Source: an uncultured Aquimarina sp. | Lineage (GTDB): Bacteria > Bacteroidota > Bacteroidia > Flavobacteriales > Flavobacteriaceae | Reading direction: 5' to 3' | Assembly: GCA_947503835.1 (NCBI GenBank) | Contig: CANNFM010000018.1 | Span: 1-64,000 of the forward strand | Length of the DNA stretch: 64,000 nucleotides | Part shown: in pieces, positions 17,857-27,783 of the stretch | Position numbering within the stretch: the first letter of the stretch is position 1 | Layout: every line of letters starts with the position of its first letter | Program-made: the position numbers and the translations under genes | Notes under the pieces: model-generated | Seen by the model: the letters and a program-made list of their open reading frames with translations, nothing else | Database searches by the model: none | What the model was told of the DNA's origin: nothing

Positions 17857-18543
17857 TTATTTTAATCCTTTTTTTAAATCTTCGATGGTTTTAGCCATTA
17901 CCACTCCAGGTAATTTTATAGGAGCTGCAACTTGTGCTAAGAAAGTACCTTTTACTTCTCCAGTTTTGAAAGTGGTAAACCCAATTCTATAAAGACCTAC
18001 AGTTAATGCCTTAAGAGGATCACTTACTTCACTCTTATATCGTAATAAAGAGTTATAGCTACTTCCACTAGGTTGTTTCGGCATTTCACTACTATCATCA
18101 TTGCGTTCTAATGTAGTCCAATTAGCTGCTTTTGCAGCTTCGTCACTAATTTTATCTTTGCTTATGATATCTGATCGCTCTAGCGTAATGTACGTATCAA
18201 AAAAGTCTTTAGAACTTGCATTTTCTGTATATGCAGCAGAGGCTGTAGCACCTTTTACTTTAGTTCCTGCTACTGGAGACATCATTCTAACTCCAAGTTC
18301 TGGAGCTACGGCTGGTACCCATACGTAGATATAGTAAAATTTCTTACCATCTTTTACTTCATCCTCATTACCAGGAGCTGCATACCCCATATAAGATACA
18401 ACATCTGTGTATGGTACTTTAATCGTTTTAGGGCCTATCTTTTTTTCAGTTAAACCACCAAACTTTTTTAATTTTTGAGCTTGTGCATCTACAGAAAAAA
18501 GTAGTGCAAATGCACTTAGTAAGATTAAGATTCTTGTTTTCAT
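17857..18543 (-). CDS. LipL32-family surface protein (non-lipidated)
   Basis: A 228-residue exported protein with a signal peptide at 1-22 (cut near VDAQAQ) and no lipobox cysteine. Compared from memory with Leptospira LipL32, the match is co-linear: VPYTDVVSYMGYAAPG (LPYGSVINYYGYVKPG), YYIYVWVPAVAPELGVRMMSP ([21 protein letters not shown]), FFDTYITLER (WFDTWIRVER), YNSLLR and GLYRIGFTTFKTGEVKGTF (GLYRISFTTYKPGEVKGSF). The calcium ligands reported for LipL32 have counterparts D116, T117, D149, D150 and Y163. LipL32 is the most abundant leptospiral outer-membrane protein, of debated function. Presence in a flavobacterium suggests an old or transferred calcium-binding surface family. It is monocistronic, ending at the hairpin 17787-17822. 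Confidence 0.85.
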   Translation of the reverse strand: MKTRILILLSAFALLFSVDAQAQKLKKFGGLTEKKIGPKTIKVPYTDVVSYMGYAAPGNEDEVKDGKKFYYIYVWVPAVAPELGVRMMSPVAGTKVKGATASAAYTENASSKDFFDTYITLERSDIISKDKISDEAAKAANWTTLERNDDSSEMPKQPSGSSYNSLLRYKSEVSDPLKALTVGLYRIGFTTFKTGEVKGTFLAQVAAPIKLPGVVMAKTIEDLKKGLK

Positions 18544-18816
18544 AATTAATTGGATTTTAAATTGATTTAGTTATTAGTGTTAGTATTAAGACACACATTC
18601 ATTTAGCAAATGAAAATAGCCTACATAATGTAGTACAAATATTAGGGTTTATCAACAAAATGTATTGATTTAAAAAGAATAAGACATAGATTTTTTTTAA
18701 ATACATTGATAATCAACTATGTATGTTTTAAGCTCTCTAATAAAATTATTTGTATATGTTGATTGACTGCAAGGTAGATATTATTTTCTTTTGATTTTTG
18801 AATGTGTTTATGTGAT

Positions 18817-19236
18817 TTAAAGGAATAAGAATGAAGCCACAATCATCCAGCCTCCTACTATCAATCCTAAGATTCCCAGTCTACCTTGTTTTGGTGCTAA
18901 TTTTGCTCTAAGAAGGTTTGCTTTTTCTTTTGCAGCCTCATTTTTTGATAAGAAAAACTTATTTATTAAACCAAAACCTAACATAAACCCTAAGACAGCC
19001 GAAATAATATTTCCTGCTAATAAAGTGATCCACCAGGTAGTATGCGTTGTAAGCCAACCTATACTTAATATTGTAGAAATAATTCCCCAAACGCCCCAAA
19101 AACAGAATGCTAATCCGATCCAGCCTTGATAAGGTTCAATTTTTTCTAATAATTCTTTTGCATTTGGTTTTTTAGATAACAATAAAGATGGTACTGCTAT
19201 GATACTTAATAAAATTAATGTGATTCCCCAGGTCAT
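18817..19236 (-). CDS. Small multi-pass membrane protein of unknown function
   Basis: A 139-residue protein with four probable transmembrane segments (about 3-20, 38-62, 68-92 and 118-137). A Lys/Glu-rich cytoplasmic loop at 93-112 (KNEAAKEKANLLRAKLAPKQG) precedes the last one. It is Trp-rich near the membrane (GWIGLAFCFWGVWG, HTTWWITL). I do not recognise the family. ATG 19236 is the natural start. It lies divergently from the T9SS type B adhesin and 273 bp upstream of the LipL32-like gene on the same strand; the intervening 18544-18816 holds no clear feature. Confidence 0.7.
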   Translation of the reverse strand: MTWGITLILLSIIAVPSLLLSKKPNAKELLEKIEPYQGWIGLAFCFWGVWGIISTILSIGWLTTHTTWWITLLAGNIISAVLGFMLGFGLINKFFLSKNEAAKEKANLLRAKLAPKQGRLGILGLIVGGWMIVASFLFL

Positions 19237-19392
19237 GATTTTTAAGTTTAAAGGGTTAATAATTGTTTTTTTTGTAATGATCCTGAAATCTTTTTCATAA
19301 TTGAATTGCTATTATGTATTACTTCAGAATCCCATTACAAAGATGAGATTCACGAGCCCGAGGAAAAACACCTTTTTTGGTGAAAAACATCT

Positions 19393-19406
19393 CCCTGAAA
19401 ACAGGG
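19393..19406. promoter_or_regulatory. Palindromic operator candidate upstream of the type B adhesin
   Basis: CCCTG-AAAA-CAGGG is a perfect 5-bp inverted repeat upstream of the promoter at 19442. Nearly the same word (CCCTGAAAACTGGG) lies at 27784-27797, just upstream of the TPR histidine kinase gene. A half-site CCCTG recurs at 19427. I infer a binding site for the NarL-type regulator encoded at 24968-25612. Confidence 0.5.
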
Positions 19407-19441
19407 GGATATTTACATATGTAAAACCCTGTTTATGGTGA

Positions 19442-19471
19442 TTGATCTCAATGCGATCATGAATAGTTTTG
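19442..19471 (+). promoter_or_regulatory. Bacteroidota vegetative promoter for the type B adhesin operon
   Basis: TTG (19442-19444), then 19 bp, then TAGTTTTG (19464-19471) fits the Bacteroidota -33 TTG / -7 TAnnTTTG pattern. A transcription start near 19478 gives a short leader before ATG 19496 and excludes the earlier in-frame start at 19469. Confidence 0.55.
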
Positions 19472-19495
19472 TTCCTAACAAATTCTTTTTTAGAC

Positions 19496-22400
19496 ATGGG
19501 AAATAAAAAAAATATAGAGCTTTTTAAGCTTCTTGCATTATTTATGACCTTTTGGTTTGTATCTCAAGGTACAGAAGCACAACAATTGTATCCAGCAAAT
19601 TTTGATGTAACTACTTTAAATGGAACTAATGGCTTTGTAATTCCTGGATTTGATACAGTCCGAAGATTAGGGACTGAAGTACAGTTTATCGGAGATGTAA
19701 ATAATGATGGTCTTGAAGATATATGTGTTGGAAATGGGAATGAAAATGTTGGGCCTTTCGATTTAGCAGGAAGAGCATATGTAATATTTGGATCTACAAC
19801 TGATTTTTCAACACCTTTTGACCTTACTTCATTAGATGGAACTAATGGGTTTGTGGTTGAAAGTATAGGTTTTGATGAAAGACGAGGATCAACAGTAGCA
19901 GGTCCTGGTGATATAAATGGTGACGGAATAGATGATTTAATTATTGGTTCTAGTAATACCTCTGCCGATGATATTGTAATATACGGTGGCACTACATTCC
20001 CTGCGGTAATGACTGTTAATGATATTAATGGCGCGAATGGGTTTTTAATAGATACTCCAGGGAGTAATCAGGTAGCCGCTTTAGGAGATGTAAACGATGA
20101 TGGAATTAACGATTTTATTATCGGTACCCCTCATTTTTCCGGGCAATCTTGGATCATATTTGGACGCTCGAGTGATTTTCCTGCATCAATAAATGTTTCA
20201 TGGTTGGATGGAGTTAACGGTTTTAGAACTAGCAGATTTTTGGGTAGTAGACCCTCATATAAAGTTGGAGGGGCGGGAGATATTAATGATGATGGTATTA
20301 ATGATATACTAATTGGTAATTGGGGTTCTAGTGTAGACCCATCCGGCCAAATTAGTTATGCATTATTCGGAAAAAGCACTCCTTTTGACCCTTTGGTGGA
20401 TATCGAAGCAGTAGATGGGACCGATGGTTTTCTTATTAATAATCAAGGAAATGGTTTTTTGACATTTGTAGGGCCAATTGGTGATATAAATAATGATGGA
20501 ATAGATGATTGTTTTTCGGAAAATAATATAATATTAGGTTCTACGGGCCCGTTTTCAGCAAGTCTATTAATGAGTGATTTGGATGGATCAAATGGATTTG
20601 TATTAAATGATTATGTCATATGTGCAGCACCTACAGGAGATTTAAATCTGGATGGAATAGATGATTTTATTGTAGCTGCTTCAGATGATTATGTTGTTTT
20701 TGGTACAACTGGTGGTTTTCCGGCAGTTTTTGATTCTGCTACGCTAGATGGAACCAATGGTTTTCAGATTACCACTACTAACTCAAACATAGGAAGACCT
20801 ATTGATGGCGGTAGGGATATGAATGGAGATGGACTCGCAGATTTTATATTTGGAGATAGAAATGGCGGAAGCGGAGGAGAGGCCTATGTTGTTTTTGGAG
20901 GTGACCACTACGCTCTACCATTAAATACCGATTATCCCAGGGCAATTAATGAAACACTATCTGGATTTACTTTAGAGGTTAATGGCCCTGAAACGGGAAC
21001 TATTTATTATGCTATTTATCCGGGTAGTTTCTCCGGAACCCTGGATCATGGTGATATTCTTAATGGAACGGGAGCAACTACCAATGGCAATTTTTTAATG
21101 AATGCCGCGGATACAGATATCCAGGAAGTTATTTCTTCTTTGACTGCAGACACTACTTATGATGTGTATTTGTTTTTGGAAGATGGGGCTGGAAATCAAG
21201 GAGAGATTTATTTTATTGATAATGTAACTACACTGTCAACGGTCTGCCCTTATACCGTTCCTTGTGAAGAAAGAGATGCTTTAATAGCACTTTATAATGC
21301 CACAGATGGTATTAATTGGACCACAAATATGAATTGGCTCACAACGAATCCCGTCGATACATGGTTTGGAGTTACAGTATCAGGTGGTCATGTAACCGAG
21401 ATTGATTTTGGTTTTTCTGGAAATAATTTAAATGGAACATTACCAACAGAATTGGAAGATTTGAATTTTTTAGAAAAGTTTATCATGCCCAGAAATTCAA
21501 GTTTGACAGGTAGCATTCCTAATGAGTTATTCACTAATGTAAGTTTAGTTGAAATCGATTTGGGTAATAATGGACTAACGGGTAGTATTCCAGTAAATGT
21601 TTCAAATTTAATAGCATTACGATCACTCGAATTAGATAATAATAGCTTTTCAGGGGTTATTCCTAACGAGATATATGCATTGACAAACCTAGAGGTGTTT
21701 AACCTGTATGGAAACGATTTATCTGGACCTATATCTACAGATATACGAAACTTAACCCAGTTGACTACTTTGTCAATAGGGGATAATCCTATAGGAGGTA
21801 CGATACCAATAGAAATAGGTGATTTGATAAATCTTATAGACCTAAATATCTATAGAGCTGATTTAACAGGTAGTATACCCATAGAGATTGGCAATTTGAT
21901 AAATTTAAGAAGTTTGCAACTAAGTCGAAATGCACTATCGGGTAATATTCCTGCTTCCCTTGGAAATCTTGTCCAACTAACTAGTTTATATTTAAGTGAT
22001 AATAATTTAACAGGATCAATTCCTGCCAGTTTAGGTAATCTTACTAATGTTCGATTATTTTTACTAGGACCTAATGAGCTTACAGGTTCAATTCCACCAG
22101 AACTTGGAGCTCTAATTAATGTCGAGAGCTTTTATTTATATGATAATAATTTATCGGGTAGTATTCCTCCTGAACTTGGAGGATTAACAAGTGTAACACA
22201 ATTATATTTAAGCAATAATGAACTGGAGGGTACAATTCCGGCTTCTTTAGCTACTTTGCCTAATGTTGAAGATATATTTTTCCGTAACAATAATTTATCA
22301 GGAAGTTTTCCGGATTTTACACAAGCATCAAATCTAAACTATAGAATTTTGATGGATGGTAATGCGTTTCAATTTGGAGATTTTGAAAATCAGTGGAATG

Positions 22401-23974
22401 CATATCAGAGTCAATTATCGATTTTTGATGATAGTCCACAAGATAATGTAAACCTTGAGGAAACTATTAATACTAATGTTGGAAGCAATATAACTTTGAC
22501 CACATTGGTTAGTGGAAGCCAAAATAATTATCAATGGTACCGAAATGGCGTTCTTATACCAGGAGCCACCAATCAAAATCTAGTTTTAAATAATGTACAA
22601 CTTGCAGATGCAGGAGACTATTATAGTATCATTACAAGTGATATTGTAACCGATCTAACCTTGAGAAGAAATGATATTCACCTAGTTATCTCATCTACAT
22701 CGGATACAGAGGACCCAACAGCCAGCAACCCATCACCAATTAATGTGCAGTGTACATCCAATATTCCGGCACCAGACCCTCTTGTAGTTACTGATGAAGC
22801 AGACAATAGTGGGATTCCGCCAATTGTTGCTTTTGAAGGAGATGTTAGTGATGGTAATAGCAACCCCGAAGTAATTACGAGAACTTATAGCGTAACCGAT
22901 GGGGCAGGAAATAGTATTAACGTTACCCAAACCATTATAGTTGATGATATTACTAATCCAACGGCTAGTAATCCGGTAGGAATTACTGTGGTCTGTACAG
23001 CAGATATTCCGGCAGAGGATATCACTGTTGTGACCGATGAGGCAGATAATTGCGGGACACCAACGGTTACTTTTGCAGGAGATGTAAGTACTGGCCCTGG
23101 AGTCATTACCAGAACATATAGTGTTACCGATGATGCCGGGAATAGTATTAATGTCACTCAGACCATTACAATTAATGATACTACCGATCCTATAATTGAT
23201 TGTCCCACAAATATTACTCAAAATGTAGATATAGGTTTGTCTACAGCAGTAGTAACATATTCAACACCTGTAGGAATTGATAATTGTGTGGTAAGTTCTG
23301 TAATTCAGATTTCGGGTCTTCCATCGGGGGCCGAGTTTCCAATAGGAACCACTACCAACACTTTTGAAGTTACCGATGATGCAGGAAACTCTACCAGTTG
23401 TAGTTTTGATGTGATAATAACCAACAACCCTCTAATTACCTGTGAAATAGATGCCGGAGAAGATGAACAAATTATCGAAGGAAGAGAAGTGCAATTAAAT
23501 GCTACGGCTTCAACTCAAGGGAATTTTATCTGGTCTCCCTCTACAGGATTAAGCGATACAAGTATTGTCAACCCGATAGCAAATCCTACAGAAACTACTA
23601 CATATTCTGTTGTTTTTACCGGGGATAACGGATGTACTGCGGAAGATTTGATAACCGTATTTGTAACACCTATTGATGAAGATGAAACCCAATATGGCTT
23701 CTCTCCTGATGGAGACGGAATCAATGAGTTTTGGGAAATAGACAACATTGAAAATTATCCCAATAACAAGGTTTCTATATTTAATAGATGGGGGGATTTG
23801 GTTTTTGAAGTTGAAGGATATGATAACCTGTCTAGAGTTTTTAGAGGAATAGCTACTAGAAAAAGAGGTATAGGGGGTGATCTTTTACCCGAAGGAACGT
23901 ACTTCTTCAATATAAAAATAGAAGGTGCTCATCGTTTGAAAAAACTCAATGGTTTCATTGTTTTAAAACGTTAA
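19496..23974 (+). CDS. T9SS type B multidomain adhesin (FG-GAP, LRR, Ig, HYR)
   Basis: A 1492-residue secreted protein. Signal peptide at ~1-29. Then FG-GAP/integrin-alpha-like repeats (~30-480) with calcium-type DxNxDGxxD motifs (DVNNDGLED, DINGDGIDD). Next an Ig-like stretch, then a leucine-rich repeat block (~583-968) of the GSIPxELGxLxxL kind seen in plant receptors, an Ig domain (~981-1065, YQWYRNG), and three HYR domains (~1068-1315, VTDDAGNSIN). A PKD/CHU-like domain follows, and a C-terminal type B sorting domain (~1398-1492, FSPDGDGINEFW, VSIFNRWGDLVFE, LNGFIVLKR). The type B domain routes it through the T9SS to the cell surface. The PorP/SprF gene 3 bp downstream is its likely partner. 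ATG 19496 is chosen from the promoter and signal peptide. Confidence 0.9.
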   Translation: MGNKKNIELFKLLALFMTFWFVSQGTEAQQLYPANFDVTTLNGTNGFVIPGFDTVRRLGTEVQFIGDVNNDGLEDICVGNGNENVGPFDLAGRAYVIFGSTTDFSTPFDLTSLDGTNGFVVESIGFDERRGSTVAGPGDINGDGIDDLIIGSSNTSADDIVIYGGTTFPAVMTVNDINGANGFLIDTPGSNQVAALGDVNDDGINDFIIGTPHFSGQSWIIFGRSSDFPASINVSWLDGVNGFRTSRFLGSRPSYKVGGAGDINDDGINDILIGNWGSSVDPSGQISYALFGKSTPFDPLVDIEAVDGTDGFLINNQGNGFLTFVGPIGDINNDGIDDCFSENNIILGSTGPFSASLLMSDLDGSNGFVLNDYVICAAPTGDLNLDGIDDFIVAASDDYVVFGTTGGFPAVFDSATLDGTNGFQITTTNSNIGRPIDGGRDMNGDGLADFIFGDRNGGSGGEAYVVFGGDHYALPLNTDYPRAINETLSGFTLEVNGPETGTIYYAIYPGSFSGTLDHGDILNGTGATTNGNFLMNAADTDIQEVISSLTADTTYDVYLFLEDGAGNQGEIYFIDNVTTLSTVCPYTVPCEERDALIALYNATDGINWTTNMNWLTTNPVDTWFGVTVSGGHVTEIDFGFSGNNLNGTLPTELEDLNFLEKFIMPRNSSLTGSIPNELFTNVSLVEIDLGNNGLTGSIPVNVSNLIALRSLELDNNSFSGVIPNEIYALTNLEVFNLYGNDLSGPISTDIRNLTQLTTLSIGDNPIGGTIPIEIGDLINLIDLNIYRADLTGSIPIEIGNLINLRSLQLSRNALSGNIPASLGNLVQLTSLYLSDNNLTGSIPASLGNLTNVRLFLLGPNELTGSIPPELGALINVESFYLYDNNLSGSIPPELGGLTSVTQLYLSNNELEGTIPASLATLPNVEDIFFRNNNLSGSFPDFTQASNLNYRILMDGNAFQFGDFENQWNAYQSQLSIFDDSPQDNVNLEETINTNVGSNITLTTLVSGSQNNYQWYRNGVLIPGATNQNLVLNNVQLADAGDYYSIITSDIVTDLTLRRNDIHLVISSTSDTEDPTASNPSPINVQCTSNIPAPDPLVVTDEADNSGIPPIVAFEGDVSDGNSNPEVITRTYSVTDGAGNSINVTQTIIVDDITNPTASNPVGITVVCTADIPAEDITVVTDEADNCGTPTVTFAGDVSTGPGVITRTYSVTDDAGNSINVTQTITINDTTDPIIDCPTNITQNVDIGLSTAVVTYSTPVGIDNCVVSSVIQISGLPSGAEFPIGTTTNTFEVTDDAGNSTSCSFDVIITNNPLITCEIDAGEDEQIIEGREVQLNATASTQGNFIWSPSTGLSDTSIVNPIANPTETTTYSVVFTGDNGCTAEDLITVFVTPIDEDETQYGFSPDGDGINEFWEIDNIENYPNNKVSIFNRWGDLVFEVEGYDNLSRVFRGIATRKRGIGGDLLPEGTYFFNIKIEGAHRLKKLNGFIVLKR

Positions 23975-23977
23975 TTC

Positions 23978-24916
23978 ATGAAAAAAAAATACATATACAT
24001 AATAACAATAGTAGTATCGAGTGGATTTTTATGTTCACTATCTGCACAACAAACACCTGTCTTTGCAAATTATAATTACAATACGGTAATTATTAATCCT
24101 GCACATGCGGGATTTTATCCTAATCCTGAAGTAACTCTTACTAACAGAGGGTATCTTAATACGATTGATGGTAGCCCCAGAAATATAGGTTTGTTATTTA
24201 ACTCTCCATTACATTCAGAAAAAACGGGACTTGGTGCAGGTGTATTTAGTGATCAGGTTGGAGTAACCACTACTACAAATTTGTTTGGAGCTTATTCGTA
24301 CAAGATATTTTTTGATCATAATTATAATAGGGCAAGATGGTGGTCATATAACCCTCATGTGCTATCTTTTGGAATCACTGCGGGTGCTACGATTTATGAT
24401 GAGAATTTATTAGAATTAGGCATACAGAATGATCCAAATTTTGCAAATAACATTAATACTACCATACCAACTTTAGGAATAGGAATCCTGTATAACAGAA
24501 ACAATATGTATCTTGGTTTTTCAGCACCAAATGTGTTGGGAGATTCTTTATCATCTGAAGATAATATTAATTTGAAAGCTCCTTATTATGTATATACAGG
24601 TTATCGTTTTTTTGCATCGCGTTTTGAAGAGATTCTTATAAACCCAAGTGCTTTAGTAAAATATGTTTCAGGAGCTCCTGCCCAGTTGGATTTGAATACT
24701 ATGTTGAGTTACAAAAATAAAATTGAAGTTGGAGGGGGATATAGAACTAATGCTTCAATAAATATTCTTGCAGGTTTGTATATATCTGATCACCTGAGAT
24801 TGATTTACAATTATAATCAGATGCTAAGAAATGCTCCGGTTAATACTACTCATGGAATTATCTTAAGCTATCGTTTAGGGGATGGTTTCAGAAATAGTAG
24901 ATTTGCTTCAAAATAA
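23978..24916 (+). CDS. PorP/SprF family T9SS outer-membrane partner
   Basis: A 312-residue protein with a signal peptide (to ~24, SLSAQQ) and the PorP/SprF pattern: PVFANYNYNTVIINPAHAGFYPNPEVTLTNR at the N-terminus, then alternating beta strands ending in a barrel-like LSYRLGDGF. Family members are outer-membrane barrels that pair with type B sorting-domain cargo such as SprB, helping secretion and surface attachment. The gene starts 3 bp after the adhesin stop codon, so the two are surely co-transcribed, and this matches the usual SprB-SprF-like arrangement. It is convergent with the response regulator gene; the 51-bp gap holds no strong terminator. Confidence 0.88.
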   Translation: MKKKYIYIITIVVSSGFLCSLSAQQTPVFANYNYNTVIINPAHAGFYPNPEVTLTNRGYLNTIDGSPRNIGLLFNSPLHSEKTGLGAGVFSDQVGVTTTTNLFGAYSYKIFFDHNYNRARWWSYNPHVLSFGITAGATIYDENLLELGIQNDPNFANNINTTIPTLGIGILYNRNNMYLGFSAPNVLGDSLSSEDNINLKAPYYVYTGYRFFASRFEEILINPSALVKYVSGAPAQLDLNTMLSYKNKIEVGGGYRTNASINILAGLYISDHLRLIYNYNQMLRNAPVNTTHGIILSYRLGDGFRNSRFASK

Positions 24917-24967
24917 ATTGGGGCATTAGAATTCTTAATAATAAAATCGAATTAAGCAGTGTATGAA

Positions 24968-25612
24968 TTAATGGTCTATATATTTCATCTTAAGTGCATA
25001 CTTCGTTAATCCTGCAATATTTCTAACATTTAATTTTGTCATAAGATTTTTGCGATAGCTTTCTACGGTATGTTTACTTAAAAATAATTGATCAGCGATT
25101 TCTTGTGTAGTAAATTCTTGTGCTATTAATGTGATGACATCTATTTCTCTGCGAGTTAACTTGATCTCTTCTTCTCTTTTATTTGATAATTTATTTTCGA
25201 GATAAATATTTTTTATTTCTTTCGAAAAATATTTCTTCCCTTGCAGGATAGTTGTAATGGCTTTTAGGAGTTCTTCTTTTTCAGCATTTTTTGGCACATA
25301 ACCATCTACGTTGTTCTCAATAAGAGTATCAATCATTTCTGCATCACTATGCATACTTACTACCAAAGTTTTAATATTTCGATTTTTCTCTTTGATAATC
25401 TTATTTAGTGCAATACCATCTAACCGAGGCATAGAGATATCGGTGATGACAAGATCGATCTTCTCATCTTGGTTTATTTCAAGATACTTTGCAATTTGTT
25501 CACCATCTTTACTGTTTAATACAATATTATAATCGCGTTCTGAACTAAGAATACTCAGTAATCCATCTAAAAACATTTTGTGGTCATCGGCGATAATCAA
25601 ATTATACTTCAT
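24968..25612 (-). CDS. NarL/LuxR-type response regulator
   Basis: A 214-residue protein. Receiver domain at 1-120 with acidic D9/D10, phospho-acceptor D58 (LVITDISMPRLDG), the SMHS switch region and the conserved Lys (VPKNAEKEE). C-terminal LuxR-type HTH at ~148-212 (LTRREIDVITLIAQEFTTQEIADQLFLSKHTVESYRKNL). It overlaps the histidine kinase gene by 11 bp and is translated after it, so they form one two-component system. The palindrome CCCTGAAAAC(A/T)GGG, present before both this operon and the type B adhesin operon, is a candidate binding site. That link is inference. Confidence 0.92.
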   Translation of the reverse strand: MKYNLIIADDHKMFLDGLLSILSSERDYNIVLNSKDGEQIAKYLEINQDEKIDLVITDISMPRLDGIALNKIIKEKNRNIKTLVVSMHSDAEMIDTLIENNVDGYVPKNAEKEELLKAITTILQGKKYFSKEIKNIYLENKLSNKREEEIKLTRREIDVITLIAQEFTTQEIADQLFLSKHTVESYRKNLMTKLNVRNIAGLTKYALKMKYIDH

Positions 25613-27749
25613 ATATGGTAGGTTTAGTATTGGTTATTTCGATATTAATTATGGTTCCTCTTCCTTTATGTGAATCAACAATCAGTGATCCAGAAATTTT
25701 TTCCAATCTACTCTTGATATTTGCAAAACCTAATCCTTCAGATTGTCTTTCAGGGTCAAACCCGATACCGTCATCTTCGAAAAGTATACTTAAAGTATTG
25801 TTTTCGGTAAGATTTAAGTGTAGTTCTACAAAATTTGCTCTAGCATGTTTAATGGTATTGGTTATTAATTCTTGTATGACTTTAAAAATCTCTATTTGCA
25901 AGTTTTCCTTTAGATAATCGATTTTTTTTCTTGGGTATACGGCAAAAGAAGTATTTAGACTACTGGCATTACCAATATTATTTAAATATTCTTCGAGAAT
26001 ATCGCAGAAATTATTTTTGCTAAATTTTTTAGGAATTAGGTTATGAGATAAGTTTCTTACTTGTTCATAGGTGTCATCAATTTGGTTATTAATTGTTTTT
26101 ATATATTTCTGATTGTTAATTTCCGGATTGTTAAACTGAAGTTTGATGGCGGCAAGATTCCCTCCTATACTATCATGTAATTCTTGCGCAATTCTTTCTC
26201 TTTCTCGATCTTGTCCCTCAATACTGGCCTTAATCACTTCGAGTTCCTGATCTTTAAGTAGTGTTTCAATTTTTTGCTGATTAACTTCTTTTTCTTTTAT
26301 ATTTAATTTGCTTTGTGTTTGTAATTTTTGATAGTAGATAACCAATAGTCCAATTATGGGAATGAGAATGATTAAGAAAGAATATAGAATAGTATTTTTT
26401 ATACTTTTTTGACGTGCTAAATTAGCTTCTTGTAATTCTTGATCTTTTTTCAATAAATTGATTTCATTTACACTCTTTTCTGAAGTGTTTTGAAATGCTA
26501 AAATTTGGTTTTGATTTTCTTTTTCTTTGATTTCTTGCTGCAACATTAAATTTTTGATAGCTTTTTCCTGATTGGCCAATTCCAATTTTCGATTGGTGTT
26601 TTCAATCTGTAGCACTTTTATTTCCTTCTCCTTTCTAAGCGTTTCATACCTTATTTCTAACTCATTGATTTCCTCATTTTTTTGAAGTATAGAAATAGAG
26701 TCCTTAACTTTAAAATATTCTGATATATGTAAGAAAGCATTTTTATAATTGCCTTGTTCTATCGCTATTTTTTTCAGGTTTTCAAAAATATTTAATTGTT
26801 GGCTTAATAACCCAAGCTCTTTTGCATCATGAAGAGCAGTCGCATAAATTATTTCGGCACCTTTAAAGTTTTTTTTCTCAATAAGTACATTCCCAATATT
26901 CATTTTGGCAAGAAGACCTACATTAAATAAATCTATCTGATTGCATATTTCGATTACTTTCTGGTACAGTTCTATTGCTTTGTCTAATTTTTTCTGCTCT
27001 TGTGCATTCGAAGCTAAGTTGAGGAGAATGATAGCTAATGCTTGTTGATTATTTTGTTTACCACTTAATTCACGGCCTTTTTTAAAATACATATTCGATG
27101 ATTCATAATCTTTGAGATTTGAGTAAATCATACCTATATTTATGTAACTGCCATAAACAATTTCTTCGTCATCTTCATATTGTATACATTCTTTAAACAA
27201 TTCTAGAGCCTTATTATAATCACCCATTTCACTATAGGTTAGTGCAAGACCATGTGTATGTGTATAATAAAGATTTTCTTCATTATATTTTTGAGCTTCT
27301 TCTATGCCCTTTAGATGCCATTTTTTACTTTCTTCCGGTAGGCCTTTATTTTTATAATTAATACCTAATATATTATAAGCAAGAGAACGTCCTCTAGCTC
27401 TTAGAGAGTCTGTACTAAGTTTATTGAATTTAAGAGATTGGTGTACGTAAAATATTGAAGAATCAATCAGCGCTTTATTTTTAAAGTAATAAGCTAATAG
27501 CAAATTGCTATTCGTTAAGGCATATTCTGTTTTTAAAGACTTTCTTAATTTATGTGCACTTTTATATGCTTTTTCTACTTCTTTGTTGTTGAAAAGAAAA
27601 AAGGCATCTTCTATTAATTTTTTTTCTTTACTCTCAAGGGTAATTTCTTCAGGAACAGAAGTTAACTTTTTAGAGTCAATCTGACAGAATACCAAAGTGC
27701 TCCAAAAAATAAAGCTTATCCGAATACAATTGAGGACTAATTTAATCAT
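25602..27749 (-). CDS. TPR-containing sensor histidine kinase
   Basis: A 715-residue membrane kinase. Signal-type N-terminus (LNCIRISFIFWSTLVFCQ), periplasmic tetratricopeptide repeats (~30-340, including YNKALELFKECIQY and KAIELYQKVIEI), a long coiled coil with a transmembrane helix near residue 455 (TILYSFLIILIPIIGLLVIYY), then HisKA_3 (RERERIAQELHDSIGGNLAAIK, phospho-His in ELHDS) and HATPase_c (NTIKHARA, DDGIGFDP, GLGFANIKSRL, GRGT). By family it autophosphorylates and passes phosphate to the overlapping NarL-type regulator. ATG 27749 is chosen over the upstream TTG because it starts the signal segment. The palindromic site 27784-27797 lies 35 bp upstream. Confidence 0.9.
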   Translation of the reverse strand: MIKLVLNCIRISFIFWSTLVFCQIDSKKLTSVPEEITLESKEKKLIEDAFFLFNNKEVEKAYKSAHKLRKSLKTEYALTNSNLLLAYYFKNKALIDSSIFYVHQSLKFNKLSTDSLRARGRSLAYNILGINYKNKGLPEESKKWHLKGIEEAQKYNEENLYYTHTHGLALTYSEMGDYNKALELFKECIQYEDDEEIVYGSYINIGMIYSNLKDYESSNMYFKKGRELSGKQNNQQALAIILLNLASNAQEQKKLDKAIELYQKVIEICNQIDLFNVGLLAKMNIGNVLIEKKNFKGAEIIYATALHDAKELGLLSQQLNIFENLKKIAIEQGNYKNAFLHISEYFKVKDSISILQKNEEINELEIRYETLRKEKEIKVLQIENTNRKLELANQEKAIKNLMLQQEIKEKENQNQILAFQNTSEKSVNEINLLKKDQELQEANLARQKSIKNTILYSFLIILIPIIGLLVIYYQKLQTQSKLNIKEKEVNQQKIETLLKDQELEVIKASIEGQDRERERIAQELHDSIGGNLAAIKLQFNNPEINNQKYIKTINNQIDDTYEQVRNLSHNLIPKKFSKNNFCDILEEYLNNIGNASSLNTSFAVYPRKKIDYLKENLQIEIFKVIQELITNTIKHARANFVELHLNLTENNTLSILFEDDGIGFDPERQSEGLGFANIKSRLEKISGSLIVDSHKGRGTIINIEITNTKPTIYEV

Positions 27750-27783
27750 AAACAAAAATATCAATTCTTATCGGTTTAGAATT

